A DNA stretch of 34,479 bases from Cyanobacteria bacterium FACHB-471. GTDB lineage: Bacteria > Cyanobacteriota > Cyanobacteriia > Elainellales > Elainellaceae. Numbering within the stretch: position 1 is the first letter of the stretch; the number at the start of each line of letters is the position of its first letter. A model generated the notes under the pieces. That model worked only from the letters and a program-made list of their open reading frames with translations. It ran no database searches and was not told where the DNA came from. The stretch covers positions 1 to 34,479 of the forward strand of contig JACJOC010000072.1 of the NCBI GenBank assembly GCA_014695345.1, read 5' to 3'. Position numbers and translations under genes: made by a program. Of the stretch, positions 25,145-34,380 are shown piece after piece.

Positions 25145-26119
25145 CTAAATCTCAAACGTTTCGATAATGTGATGCTCCTGTAAGCTAACCTCTACACTAA
25201 ATCTTTCTCCAAGCTCACCTGTAAACTGAAACTCTAGTCCTTCACTGTTGTTGCCTTCTGCTTGAAGAATCGTTTTCCCAGCTTCGTCAATTATCGAGAC
25301 ATGCAGCGATCGCGGCAGATAAATCTCCTTCCCAACCGGATACAGCTCCATCTTGATTTGATACTCCGCAGCAGTTTTAGGCAGAATTTCCATCAGAAAC
25401 AAAACTTGTGCTTCGGGTGCATCTCCCAGCGATAGGAACTTTCCATACCTGGCACCCACTGTTGAGCAATCGAAGGGCTGAGTGGCAGGAGTACGAAAGC
25501 TCAAAACGGGCTGTTCTTGTAACTCCGCCAGCATTTCAAGCGCCTGCCAGCTTGATTCAACGATGTTTTGGAGCCACTGACTTAACACTGTAGAAGCAGC
25601 TTGAGAAACAGGCTGAACGGCAGCCAAGCGGCTTAGATACTCTGGCAATTGATCAATGGGCTGCAATTCCTCCAATGGCAAATCCTCTACTTCCACAGCA
25701 GATGTAAATCCGAGTAGAGTCGCTTCTGTCAGGTCAGCGTTGAACTGTACAGCAACATAGCCGATCCGTTCACTCCACACTTGAGGGGGGACAACACAAA
25801 CATCAGCGTTTGGCAGAACGGCGCGGCACTCTAAATGACCTAAATTATGCACCCACAAATCTGCCGTATCGACTAGTATCTGTAAGGTAGGATTCCAGCT
25901 ATGGCTTTGCTCCAGGTCGGTTTTGATTCCCAAACAGGTCAAATAAAAATTAACGGCTTGAACACTCAATGTATTTAAATAAATCTGCCTAGCTTTTTCA
26001 GGATTAGAATGCTGCTGATAAAATCTCTTTGCAGCTTGGTGATTGGCTGCAGTAAGCGGTATGGTGAAAGAGAACATATCTGTTTGAGGGTTAAGCATAG
26101 TTGAGTGGCTCAAACTCAT
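25145..26119 (-). CDS. DUF1822 family protein
   Basis: A 324-residue soluble protein without signal peptide or membrane segment. The N-terminal part reads FTIPLTAANHQAAKRFYQQ, then LNTLSVQAVNFYLTCLGI, WNPTLQILVDTADLWV and ERIGYVAVQFN. This is the pattern of cyanobacterial DUF1822 proteins, whose genes commonly follow a sigma-factor gene. The C-terminal ~100 residues are beta-rich (LPRSLHVSIIDEAGKTILQA). It starts 13 bp after the sigma gene stop, so the two are surely co-transcribed. A role as sigma partner or anti-sigma is an attractive inference, not shown. Confidence 0.85.
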   Translation of the reverse strand: MSLSHSTMLNPQTDMFSFTIPLTAANHQAAKRFYQQHSNPEKARQIYLNTLSVQAVNFYLTCLGIKTDLEQSHSWNPTLQILVDTADLWVHNLGHLECRAVLPNADVCVVPPQVWSERIGYVAVQFNADLTEATLLGFTSAVEVEDLPLEELQPIDQLPEYLSRLAAVQPVSQAASTVLSQWLQNIVESSWQALEMLAELQEQPVLSFRTPATQPFDCSTVGARYGKFLSLGDAPEAQVLFLMEILPKTAAEYQIKMELYPVGKEIYLPRSLHVSIIDEAGKTILQAEGNNSEGLEFQFTGELGERFSVEVSLQEHHIIETFEI

Positions 26120-26132
26120 TCGCTAAGTTGAA

Positions 26133-26780
26133 TTAACACGATAGGTATGCTTTGAATTTAGGAGCAAATTTAGCTAGACAGCGCAGATAAAAAGAACTCA
26201 GTGTAACAACCTTCACATCTAATTCTGCTGAAATTTCTTTCCAGGAGTATCCTTCTAGGAAACGTAGAGCAATATATTGGAAATTTGCTGCTGGTTTCTG
26301 TTCAACATGAGTAGCTTTAAACAGTCCATCACAATCTTCTTGAATACACTGAATCACTTCTTCCGAAAGAGAATCGCTAGTGCGCGATCGCAATTCAATC
26401 GGGTTTTGCGTTTCCAATACCTCTAATGTGATTCGTCTGATTTGTGAGCGATCGGCTCCTTTTGGCGTAGCAGGCATCAAATCACGGCTTGCCTCGACAA
26501 AAAATCGCCGCTTCATTAGAAAGTTTGCCCACTGCATTACTTCTGACTCTGGATTATATTGATCAATCTTTTCACACAGATGTAAAAATAACCGTTGCTG
26601 AGCTTCTGCATAAATTTCCTCATACACTCCAGAGAATTGTCCTTGGTGGAAACGAACTAATTTTTTTGACTGATAAATTAAACTCACAAGTCGAGCAAGC
26701 GATCGCTGTCGTTGTAAACTGTTAGGAGGGTGCTGCTGAGCCTCCACCGCAAGTTGCTTGAGCTGTTCGTCCAAGTTCAT
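26133..26780 (-). CDS. Sigma-70 family (ECF-like) RNA polymerase sigma factor
   Basis: A 215-residue protein. Residues ~45-105 match region 2 (VYEEIYAEAQQRLFLHLCEK, VMQWANFLMKRRFFVEASRD). Residues ~165-205 form a region-4 helix-turn-helix (FQYIALRFLEGYSWKEISAE followed by LDVKVVTLSSFYLRCLAKF). The length and two-domain layout fit ECF-like factors, though it is divergent. It is first in a cluster with DUF1822 and the CHAT/CHASE2 protein, and divergent from hemagglutinin copy 2, 423 bp away. The core of the shared promoter-like motif lies about 50 bp upstream of its own start, consistent with autoregulation (inference). Confidence 0.82.
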   Translation of the reverse strand: MNLDEQLKQLAVEAQQHPPNSLQRQRSLARLVSLIYQSKKLVRFHQGQFSGVYEEIYAEAQQRLFLHLCEKIDQYNPESEVMQWANFLMKRRFFVEASRDLMPATPKGADRSQIRRITLEVLETQNPIELRSRTSDSLSEEVIQCIQEDCDGLFKATHVEQKPAANFQYIALRFLEGYSWKEISAELDVKVVTLSSFYLRCLAKFAPKFKAYLSC

Positions 26781-26830
26781 AAGTTAGATTAAACGATGTC
26801 AAGAACCCTACTAATAATTCTCTAAAAGCT

Positions 26831-26860
26831 ATTCGCCTATCAGAGTGCTGGATTCTGCAA
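26831..26860 (-). promoter_or_regulatory. Shared upstream motif core, copy 4 (sigma-factor gene)
   Basis: ATTCG (26831-26835), exactly 16 bases, then ATTCTGCAA (26852-26860): the same two boxes and spacing as at 13138, 15210 and 20381. The intervening bases and the outer ATTATTTCGTTACAA block are not conserved here, which isolates the two boxes as the constrained part. The rest of 26781-27203 holds a weak dyad (AACTCTC 27001, GAGAGTT 27031) and no gene. Confidence 0.55.
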
Positions 26861-27203
26861 GTCTCCCCAAACTTTACAAAAATATACTTGCTCCAGACTT
26901 GAACACCCTGACTCGGTGGACTTAGGCTGTAGCGATTGAATTCAAACCCTAAGTAAGGACTTGATTCCATTAAACCAGGTGGGTTTCCAACGTTCGACTA
27001 AACTCTCACGTGAATAGTAAAGTCTGATGCGAGAGTTGTATCAGTTCCTGCGGGAGCAGTAGCACCGGGTAGACATACAATACACGTCTACATTGATTCT
27101 AATTCTCAGGTTCCGAGAGATTTTATTGATTCCAATAACTATACTTTCAATGGAGTAGGCATAAAACTTCTGGCAATCTTTAGCTAACGAGTACCCCTCT
27201 CGC

Positions 27204-30200
27204 ATGAAAGTAACCTCACCCGTTTGGGTTATTGGCAGTTTGGCTCTCAGTTATTTGATTGCCACTAATTCGGTTGGGGCGCAAATTGTTCCAGATCACA
27301 CGTTGCCCAATGCCTCAAGAGTAGAAGCCGGATGCGCCAACTGCACAATCAACGGAGGTACGATACAAGGCAATAATTTATTCCATAGTTTTCGAGAGTT
27401 TTCTGTTCCTACAGGTGGGTCGGCATGGTTCAACAATGCACCTCAAATCGAAAATATCCTCACACGGGTGACAGGTAACTCGGTTTCTAACATTGATGGC
27501 TTGCTGCGATCGAATGAAACTGCCAATCTGTTTTTGCTCAATCCTAATGGCATTGTTTTTGGTCCCAACGCCCGGTTAGAGATCAATGGCTCCTTCGTTG
27601 CCAGTGCGGGCGATCGCTTTACCTTTCCGGATGGCAGTGAGTTCAGCGCCACCAACCCCCAGGCTCCTCCACTGCTGACCGTAAATGTGCCAATTGGCTT
27701 GCAGATTGGGAGACAGACAGGAGCACTCATAAATCGAGGCAACTTGACTGTAGGACAGGACTTGACGCTAAGCGGAGCTACACTGAATCTGGAAGGGCAA
27801 CTCCAAGCAGGACGTGGCCTGACTTTGCAGGCTCAAGGCACCATTCGAGTGCGAGATACTCCCGCCGCTGCATTTGCGGCAGAGGCAGGACGTGACCTGA
27901 CCCTTCAGGGAGGCGCAATCGATATTCTGGCAGTGCAGCATCCAGGACAGACCCCGTTTATCAGTGGAGGCAATCTCAGCCTGATCAGCGACGGAGTGAT
28001 TTCGGGGGATGCTCATTTTGCGAGTGGTGGCAATTTCCAAATTCGCAGTTTGTCGGGAGGTCCTGCCCAGTTCACCAGTTTGTATGACCCGATTATCAGT
28101 AGTGCAAACAACGTCGATATTGCTGGAAACTACAGTGGAGCCTCATTGCTGATTGAGTCACAAGGCAATGTGCGAATTGGGGAAACGGTAACAATTACGG
28201 CTCCAGATACGGTGTCTACTTTTGTAGGCGAGGATGCGATATTAGGAACCCTACCTGGACTAATCATTCGCTCTGGGCAGACTAACTTAGTGTATGGCGG
28301 CATTGATCAGACAAATCCACCCACTTATACAGGTGAAACCATTCCAGAGGGAATTACGCTAGGAGGAGCCGTGCGGGTAGAACCGAATCAGCAGGGCGGG
28401 CTGGTCAACCTGACGGCTGCTAGCGGCGATATTACAGTTGCCAGCATTGATACGTCTAGCCGAGTAGGTGGAACTGGAGGTGCAATTACGCTGACGGCTG
28501 TGGATGGCGATATTACAACGACAAGCAGTTTTTTAGCTCCCTCTTTTTCCTTAGATGATGATGGAGTTGCTTTAGGCTCATTTTCCTTCTCGGAGTTAAG
28601 CGGTACAGGCAACGGCGGGGCGATCGCGCTCTCGGCAGGGGGCGATATTGCGACAGGCAGCTTGGTCTCGTTCTCGACCTCGGGGTCAGGTGATGCGGGC
28701 AATGGCGGGGCGATCGCGCTCTCGGCAGGGGGCGATATTGCGACAGGCAGCTTGGTCTCGTTCTCGCTCTCATACTCGGAATCGTACTCGGACTCTCCGA
28801 ACCTAAGCGATGCGGGCAATGGAGGCGCGATCGCGCTCTCAGCAGGCGGCAGTATTACAATAGATTTATTGCAATCGTCCTCGGAATCGGTCTCGAACTC
28901 CTTGGGCCCAAGCGATGCGGGCAATGGGGGGGCAGTGTCCCTTTCCGCAGGCGGCAGTATCACAACATCTGATTTGAACTCGTCCTCATTCTCGGATTCA
29001 GGCAATGCGGGCAATGGGGGCGCAATTGCGCTCTCAGCGGGCGGCAATATTACAACAGATTTATTAGATTCGTACTCGGATTCACCTGGCAATGCGGGCA
29101 ATGGGGGCGCGGTTACCCTCTCCGCAGGCGGCAATATTACAGTAGGTGTTGTGCAATCGTCCTCATCCACGTACTCAGACCCAGGCAATACGGGCAATGG
29201 GGGTGCGATCGCGCTCTCAGCGGGTGGCAATATTACAGTAGATTACTTACGCTCATACTCGTTCTCATCCACGTACTCAGACCCAGGCAATACGGGCAAT
29301 GGGGGTGCGATCGCGCTTTCAGCGGGTGGCAATATTACAGCACTATATGATTTGAGCTCGTACTCGTCCTCGGTGTCGTACTCAGACTCAGGCGATGCGG
29401 GGGAAGCGGGCAACGGAGGTGCGATCGCGCTCCTAGCGGGCAACACGATTACAGTAGGTGACTTGAGCTCGTACTCGTCCTCGGTGTCGTACCTAGACTC
29501 AGGCGATGCGGGGGAAGCGGGCAACGGAGGTGCGATCGCATTATTTTCTAGTTCAGGTGATATTGAAACTAGATCGATTGATTGGGGATCTTCAACATTA
29601 GGGCGGAGTAATGGTGCATTGAGGGTCAACACTCCCGGTACGATTCGATTCGGAGGGAGTTTGCGTCCGAATGGAGCGGACACGTGGATTGGCAATCAGA
29701 TTGCCCCTCGTGCAGTGCAATTGCCCAATGCCATCGTTACCCGTGGCGGAGACTTTAATCTCTTCATCGCTGGGGGTTACCGTCTGCAAAACACTGACTT
29801 GACCACTAGTTCGCGCAATGGCAGCTCGGGTCAAATCCTGATCCAAACTCCAGGCACGCTTACCCTGGATCAAAGCCGATTATTTACCTCCATTGAACCG
29901 GGAAGAATCGGCACTGGGGGAGACATCACCTTGAATGTGGGAAATTTGGCACTCAACAATTTCTCAGTGATTGATACGGCAACTTTCGGGAACGGTGATG
30001 CTGGGAATCTTACCATTACAGCAGCGAACGCCATTACCCTAGACCAGAGCGACCTTGTCAGCATCACGGCAGGCAACGGCAACGCGGGTGGCATCAACAT
30101 CACTGCTGGTGGTGCGGTCACACTGCAAAATCTCAGCAGTATTAGTACTGCCGCTCGTGCAGGGGCAGTGGGGCGGGGAGGCGAGATTATGCTCCATGCT

Positions 30201-32159
30201 GGAACACTAACACTCAGCGGGGGGGCGCAACTGCAAGCGTTTACCCAGGGCGGCAATACGGGTGGCAATATTACGGTTGAGGCATCCGACATCACCGTAT
30301 CGGGATTTGCCACCAATGGGTTGCGGAGTGGCATCTTTACCGCATCCGATAGCCGCATCAGTGGCAATAGTGGCAGTATCACGATTACGACTCCTGGCAC
30401 CCTACGAGTTGCAGAGGGCGGAGTGCTCAGCGCCGAAACTCGTAGCAGTGCCAGAGGCGGAAATATTACCGTTGCGGCAGATACAGTGCAACTGGTGAAT
30501 GGTGGACAGTTGCTCACCAGCACAGTTGGCGCTGGGCAAGCAGGCGACATCAGCCTCAACGTTGCTCGTCAGGTGGTGATATCAGGAAGGAACCCAGAAT
30601 TGCAGGAAGCCAACCTACCTCAATTTATGTGCACCGTTAATGGTGTAACCTGTAGCACGGTCGATAACCCTGACGTAGGGTTTCCTACACGCATTCCCTA
30701 CGTCACCCTGAATGAAGCACGAGAAACTGGAACTGATGAATACACGATTACCATTACGACTCCTGGCACCCGTGCTGTGTTCGATGTTGATAACGGAGGA
30801 GCTGTTGGCTCTAACCCATCTGATCAGGAAGTTGATGGCATTGATACCGTTCTGTCTATAGTTGATGCTCAGGGTGATGTGCTGGCAACCAACGACAATG
30901 CTGATGTTTCCCTTGGAGAAGGTGGAAGTGAGGCAGATTATGACGACACCTCTGCTCAATTTTTATCTACTGGGCAAGATGCCTATCTTCGTTACATCTT
31001 CAGCGAATCAGGAACCTACACGATTCGAGTTGATAAAGAAGCTGGATACCTTAGCCCTTTTGAGCCGACTTACTCACTACATGTTTCTCTAGAAGAGCCA
31101 GCCGTTGCGGGACGGACAATCGCAACTAATCCTGCCAGCGGCTTATTCGCAACCACCACTGGCAGCGGTGATGCAGGTAATATTCAGGTGCGATCGCCCG
31201 AATTAATGGTTCGCGATCAAGGGCAAATACAAGCTTCAACCATAGGGGAAGGACAAGGCGGCAGTTTAACCATTAATGCGCCCGAGCGCATCTTACTCTC
31301 CAACGCACAGCTTTCCGTTGCGGCCAGCGGCGATGCGAGGGCTGGAAATTTGTCGATCGCCACCGATAACCTCACCCTCAACAACTCGAGCGTAACGGTG
31401 AGCAACCCACAAGGGCAGGCAGGAACGCTTTCAATCCAAGCCAATCAAATTCGGTTACTGGATAATGCTCGACTAATTGCGGAAGCAGGTGGAACGGGTC
31501 GTGCAACAAATATTGCTCAGGCTGAAATTCAGCTTCGAGAAGTTGATCTCCTGCTGCTACGCAATCACAGTCTCATCTCAGCTCGTGCTAACGGCAGCAC
31601 CGACGGTGGCAACATCAGCATTGATGCCGAAGATGGATTTGTTATTGCCGTTCCCCAAGAAAACAGTGACATCATTGCGATCGCCGAGCAGGGCAACGGT
31701 GGACGAATTGATATCGCCGCTCAGCAGATTATCGGATTTCAGGAAAGTGAGGAGCGATCGCCCCTGAGTGAAATCAACGCTAGTTCTGAGTTTGGCAGCG
31801 CTGGAACTATTCTGCTCAACACTCCGATTGTTGACCTCAGCCGAGGCTTAACCGAACTACCAGCAGACGTTACCGATGCCTCAACCTTAATTGCGACCGG
31901 CTGTTCTCCCACTGCCACAGCTCAAGCTAATCAGGGTGAATTCTACCGAACTGGACGGGGTGGCATCGCACCTTCACCCACCGATGTATTGGGCAGCAGC
32001 GATGTTTTAGAAGATTTACAGCCGCCTGCATCTTGGGCAACATCCACTGAGCCAAGCTCTCAAGTTCCTCAAGTTGTAGAGGCTCAAGGTTGGCAGACGA
32101 ACGATCGCGGCGAAGTTGAACTGGTAGCATCAACGCAGCAAAGACCGTGTGAACGTTAA
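27204..32159 (+). CDS. Filamentous-hemagglutinin-type exoprotein (TpsA-like), copy 2
   Basis: A 1651-residue paralogue of the protein at 6377-9715. A signal peptide is followed by the same secretion domain ([53 protein letters not shown]). Residues ~200-465 are a beta-helix region not shared with copy 1. Residues ~465-785 hold ten Ser/Gly repeats. Residues ~1165-1300 contain an inserted PPC-like domain ([57 protein letters not shown]). The last ~240 residues are almost identical to copy 1, including [19 protein letters not shown] and the PCER end. No TpsB gene is nearby. It is divergent from the sigma-factor cluster, whose product may regulate it. Secretion to the surface is expected; adhesion or contact function is inference. 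Confidence 0.9.
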   Translation: MKVTSPVWVIGSLALSYLIATNSVGAQIVPDHTLPNASRVEAGCANCTINGGTIQGNNLFHSFREFSVPTGGSAWFNNAPQIENILTRVTGNSVSNIDGLLRSNETANLFLLNPNGIVFGPNARLEINGSFVASAGDRFTFPDGSEFSATNPQAPPLLTVNVPIGLQIGRQTGALINRGNLTVGQDLTLSGATLNLEGQLQAGRGLTLQAQGTIRVRDTPAAAFAAEAGRDLTLQGGAIDILAVQHPGQTPFISGGNLSLISDGVISGDAHFASGGNFQIRSLSGGPAQFTSLYDPIISSANNVDIAGNYSGASLLIESQGNVRIGETVTITAPDTVSTFVGEDAILGTLPGLIIRSGQTNLVYGGIDQTNPPTYTGETIPEGITLGGAVRVEPNQQGGLVNLTAASGDITVASIDTSSRVGGTGGAITLTAVDGDITTTSSFLAPSFSLDDDGVALGSFSFSELSGTGNGGAIALSAGGDIATGSLVSFSTSGSGDAGNGGAIALSAGGDIATGSLVSFSLSYSESYSDSPNLSDAGNGGAIALSAGGSITIDLLQSSSESVSNSLGPSDAGNGGAVSLSAGGSITTSDLNSSSFSDSGNAGNGGAIALSAGGNITTDLLDSYSDSPGNAGNGGAVTLSAGGNITVGVVQSSSSTYSDPGNTGNGGAIALSAGGNITVDYLRSYSFSSTYSDPGNTGNGGAIALSAGGNITALYDLSSYSSSVSYSDSGDAGEAGNGGAIALLAGNTITVGDLSSYSSSVSYLDSGDAGEAGNGGAIALFSSSGDIETRSIDWGSSTLGRSNGALRVNTPGTIRFGGSLRPNGADTWIGNQIAPRAVQLPNAIVTRGGDFNLFIAGGYRLQNTDLTTSSRNGSSGQILIQTPGTLTLDQSRLFTSIEPGRIGTGGDITLNVGNLALNNFSVIDTATFGNGDAGNLTITAANAITLDQSDLVSITAGNGNAGGINITAGGAVTLQNLSSISTAARAGAVGRGGEIMLHAGTLTLSGGAQLQAFTQGGNTGGNITVEASDITVSGFATNGLRSGIFTASDSRISGNSGSITITTPGTLRVAEGGVLSAETRSSARGGNITVAADTVQLVNGGQLLTSTVGAGQAGDISLNVARQVVISGRNPELQEANLPQFMCTVNGVTCSTVDNPDVGFPTRIPYVTLNEARETGTDEYTITITTPGTRAVFDVDNGGAVGSNPSDQEVDGIDTVLSIVDAQGDVLATNDNADVSLGEGGSEADYDDTSAQFLSTGQDAYLRYIFSESGTYTIRVDKEAGYLSPFEPTYSLHVSLEEPAVAGRTIATNPASGLFATTTGSGDAGNIQVRSPELMVRDQGQIQASTIGEGQGGSLTINAPERILLSNAQLSVAASGDARAGNLSIATDNLTLNNSSVTVSNPQGQAGTLSIQANQIRLLDNARLIAEAGGTGRATNIAQAEIQLREVDLLLLRNHSLISARANGSTDGGNISIDAEDGFVIAVPQENSDIIAIAEQGNGGRIDIAAQQIIGFQESEERSPLSEINASSEFGSAGTILLNTPIVDLSRGLTELPADVTDASTLIATGCSPTATAQANQGEFYRTGRGGIAPSPTDVLGSSDVLEDLQPPASWATSTEPSSQVPQVVEAQGWQTNDRGEVELVASTQQRPCER
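28600..29560 (+). repeat. Ser-rich [11 protein letters not shown] repeats in hemagglutinin copy 2
   Basis: Ten coding units share [12 protein letters not shown](D/S/N)I(A/T), each followed by a variable Ser/Tyr/Asp-rich stretch ([19 protein letters not shown] and similar). Unit length varies from ~75 to ~120 bp. Several carry GGGGCGATCGCGCTCTC, so the HIP1 palindrome is embedded in the repeat. Sharply different composition from the rest of the gene and near-identical neighbours point to expansion by slippage or unequal exchange. Confidence 0.85.
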
Positions 32160-32179
32160 GCACTTGGAGGACAAGTTTT

Positions 32180-32254
32180 ATGTGGCGATCGCTCCTCATG
32201 TTCCTAATTAGTCTCACCCTGAGGATTGTTGCTCCTCAAGTCGAATGCCCCTAG
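32180..32254 (+). pseudogene. 5' relic of a TPR-CHAT gene behind hemagglutinin copy 2
   Basis: The spacer after the hemagglutinin stop (AAGCACTTGGAGGACAAG) and the following 24 codons (MWRSLLMFLISLTLRIVAPQ and so on) match the start of the TPR-CHAT gene ending at 3734. Similarity stops at about 32242 and a stop codon follows at 32252. The remaining ~850 codons are missing: the DNA beyond belongs to an unrelated minus-strand gene. Only the signal-peptide-coding part survives. Confidence 0.85.
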
Positions 32255-32963
32255 GTTTATCACCTGCATTACCTCGGACAGACCCAAACTTGTTCCGTTT
32301 CATAAAACTCCCCCGCTGCTCCAGTGTGTATCCTCCCAGCAGCAAAGCCAACCACAATTGCACGATTGGCATTCCCATCAACCGCTGCAGCCTAATCAGA
32401 GAAATTGTTGAAACTTGCCGTTCCTGTAAGCACTGATTGATCGCTCCCACCCAAGTTGAAACATCTTCATCATGAGCAATTTCTATGGCACGGTTAAACG
32501 CCTCCGCTTCAGTTAATCCTGGATGTTGATTCATCTGCTCATCCAGTGCTTGCAGCAGTGCAACTTGGTCTATCTCACCCATTACTGATCCTTGCTGGTC
32601 AGATGACAAAGGGCGCTCCGCAGTTTTCCTGGGCAAACTTGCTAGAGGTTCAATGAACCCCTCAAAATCAACTTCCATCGTTTGCCTGACATAGCGCTCG
32701 AACGCATCAGTTGGCATCACCGGACCCTCCTCACTATTGGTTGCCTCCAGTTCCTCAAACGCTAAGGCGGAGCGCTCCTGAAACACCTCCACAATTTGAC
32801 CGATTGCCTCAGCTGCAACCCCTAGCTGTCCTACCGTATTCAACCTAGATAGAGATACATCCAGAACCTCTAACAATTTCGGCAAATCTGCTTCGTCAGG
32901 CGCGACCGCTGCTTCCTTCAACATTTCCCATAACGGTAATTCCAGTTGCTCTACCTGCCTCAT
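32214..32963 (-). CDS. Conserved cyanobacterial protein, C-terminus rewritten at a junction
   Basis: A ~249-residue soluble, acidic, mostly helical protein (QVEQLELPLWEMLKEAAVAP at the start, ALDEQMNQHPGLTEAEAFNRA, and LIRLQRLMGMPIVQLWLALL late). I recognise it only as the companion of the next gene upstream, a pair of unknown function in filamentous cyanobacteria. An in-frame GTG at 32975 overlaps the upstream stop; the ATG at 32963 is better placed behind GAGGTGGG. The last ~10 residues (after about RGIRL) are read from the antisense of the TPR-CHAT relic, so the natural C-terminus was probably lost when the loci were joined. Confidence 0.65.
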   Translation of the reverse strand: MRQVEQLELPLWEMLKEAAVAPDEADLPKLLEVLDVSLSRLNTVGQLGVAAEAIGQIVEVFQERSALAFEELEATNSEEGPVMPTDAFERYVRQTMEVDFEGFIEPLASLPRKTAERPLSSDQQGSVMGEIDQVALLQALDEQMNQHPGLTEAEAFNRAIEIAHDEDVSTWVGAINQCLQERQVSTISLIRLQRLMGMPIVQLWLALLLGGYTLEQRGSFMKRNKFGSVRGNAGDKPRGIRLEEQQSSG

Positions 32964-32971
32964 CTCCCACC

Positions 32972-33466
32972 TCACTCATGCAAAGGACAAGGGCGCAATT
33001 CACACAAATCGGGATCAAGCCGCGTCTGACCCACAAACTTCTTGATGCCGTAGCGTGTTTCCAACACGTCCAGCATCTTACCGACATAGGTATGAACTTG
33101 ACTTGGAACCATTCCAATACAATGAACCGGAGGCACGATCGCCACCTTCTCCTGTCCCTGCCAAATTTGGGCAGCGATCGCATGGACAGGGGTATCAGTT
33201 CCAGCTTTGCGGTACACCACTAGTACTCCAAAAACCAGTTGGCTCAACGGTTCGAACTGGACGGGAATTTGCTCTAGCTCGCTCTCTTTGCGTTTACGAC
33301 TGCGAGTCTGGCTGACGCGAGCGCGATTACGAGCATAGGATCTACGACTGTAACAAACAGCAGGATTCCAGCAACCATCTCCCTCTGCTCCGTGCAACAC
33401 TTGTGCTTGCTCGGCTGAGAGCATTGCACACTTGCGACATTTATCTGATAAACCTCTTTTAGCCAT
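32972..33466 (-). CDS. Conserved cyanobacterial Cys-rich protein, unknown function
   Basis: A 164-residue protein. The N-terminal 40 residues hold a putative zinc site: MAKRGLSDKCRKCAMLS, then GDGCWNPAVCYSRRSYARNR. A basic stretch follows, then a compact domain with LVFGVLVVYRKAGTDTPVHA, AAQIWQGQEKVAIVPPVHC and VHTYVGKMLDVLETRYGIKKF. I do not know its function. The start overlaps the DUF4058 stop (TGATG) and the stop abuts the next gene, so the three genes form one transcript. Nucleic-acid binding would suit the zinc motif and basic arm; that is inference. Confidence 0.7.
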   Translation of the reverse strand: MAKRGLSDKCRKCAMLSAEQAQVLHGAEGDGCWNPAVCYSRRSYARNRARVSQTRSRKRKESELEQIPVQFEPLSQLVFGVLVVYRKAGTDTPVHAIAAQIWQGQEKVAIVPPVHCIGMVPSQVHTYVGKMLDVLETRYGIKKFVGQTRLDPDLCELRPCPLHE

Positions 33467-34265
33467 CACGCCTTAGTTCTCAACGGCATGAGCAAAGCAT
33501 CCACCCAAGCTTGCTCCTCCTCACTCAACGCTGGTTTCAGTGGAGGTTCGCGGTAATCAATCGACAGGTTGTAGAACGCCTCATGGTAGATGTCGCGTAA
33601 CGCTGACGCTAAATCTAACGGCACGTCGGCATCGGGCGATCGCAAGGGAACAGGAATAACCGGCAATAGGTCTGATAGCGCGATCGACCACACCTCAATT
33701 TCCTGCGCTTGAGCACGAGTCAGCGTTACCAAGTAAGGAACCGACGGTAAGCGGGGATGGACAAAAGGACGAGTGCCACGCCGCAGCAAATCAATCTCGA
33801 TCAGATGCACATTCGCCCTGTAAAGCCGCTGCCGCTTCTGTCGATACGGCGTAATTCCCGGCTCTCGCTTATTGACGGGAGAAAGGATTTCAATACTTGT
33901 CACCAGCGTATTACTTGCTGTATCGCGGATTTCAACCGTCGTAATTCGCACCTCAATCGGTGGCATCAGCGGCAGGATCAGGGGAGCTGGAGTGAGCAGA
34001 ACCCACCATGCTCGATCGGCAGCGACGAACTTTTTGCAGTTAGAGGAGCTGACTTCTGACGCAGAACTTCGACATCGGGATAGAGAATACCAATCTCACT
34101 TTCAGGAGCAGTGTCTTGTACCAGGTAGACCTCTAGCCGTACCGTATAGCCCGGTTGGATTTTGGGAGCAAGCTGCTGTCGAATCTTATTGGCTAAGGCA
34201 TTGTGAACATCAGCCCACAAGTAACCTTCAAGATAGGGATCCATTCCTGGAAACGGCGATGGCAT
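33466..34265 (-). pseudogene. DUF4058 family protein, frameshifted
   Basis: Two frames together make one DUF4058 protein of ~265 residues. The first (start ATG 34265, behind GAGGGG) reads MPSPFPGMDPYLEGYLWADV ... YPDVEVLRQ and ends at TGA near 33978. The second, continuing in another frame, reads PPIEVRITTVEIRDTASNTL, then SIEILSPVNKREPG and VHLIEIDLLRRGTRP, all family landmarks. The frame change lies between about 34045 and 33985, near an A5 run and a GGTGGG. It is either a true single-base indel or an assembly error. DUF4058 has no established function; many cyanobacteria carry several copies. Confidence 0.8.
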
Positions 34266-34347
34266 CACAAGCCCCTCAAACAGTAAGCCTGAGAGCATTA
34301 TAATCCTTAGCTCTTGATTAAATTTCTAAACTTGTCTTAGTGTTGTC

Positions 34348-34380
34348 TTATCCCAGATATTAGTCTCATATCTGGGATAA
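34348..34380. terminator. Perfect 13-bp hairpin, possible terminator or operator
   Basis: TTATCCCAGATAT pairs perfectly with ATATCTGGGATAA around TAGTCTC. A short T-run (AGTTTTAT) follows on the plus strand, so it may terminate a plus-strand transcript or act in the DUF4058 leader, 83 bp upstream of that start. The rest of 34299-34479 shows no gene. Confidence 0.5.

Noticed and set aside
28388-29695. Long minus-strand frames rich in APPLPASP inside hemagglutinin copy 2
   Set aside because: They are the antisense of the Ser/Gly repeats; the periodicity comes from the plus-strand coding repeats, and they have no start signals.
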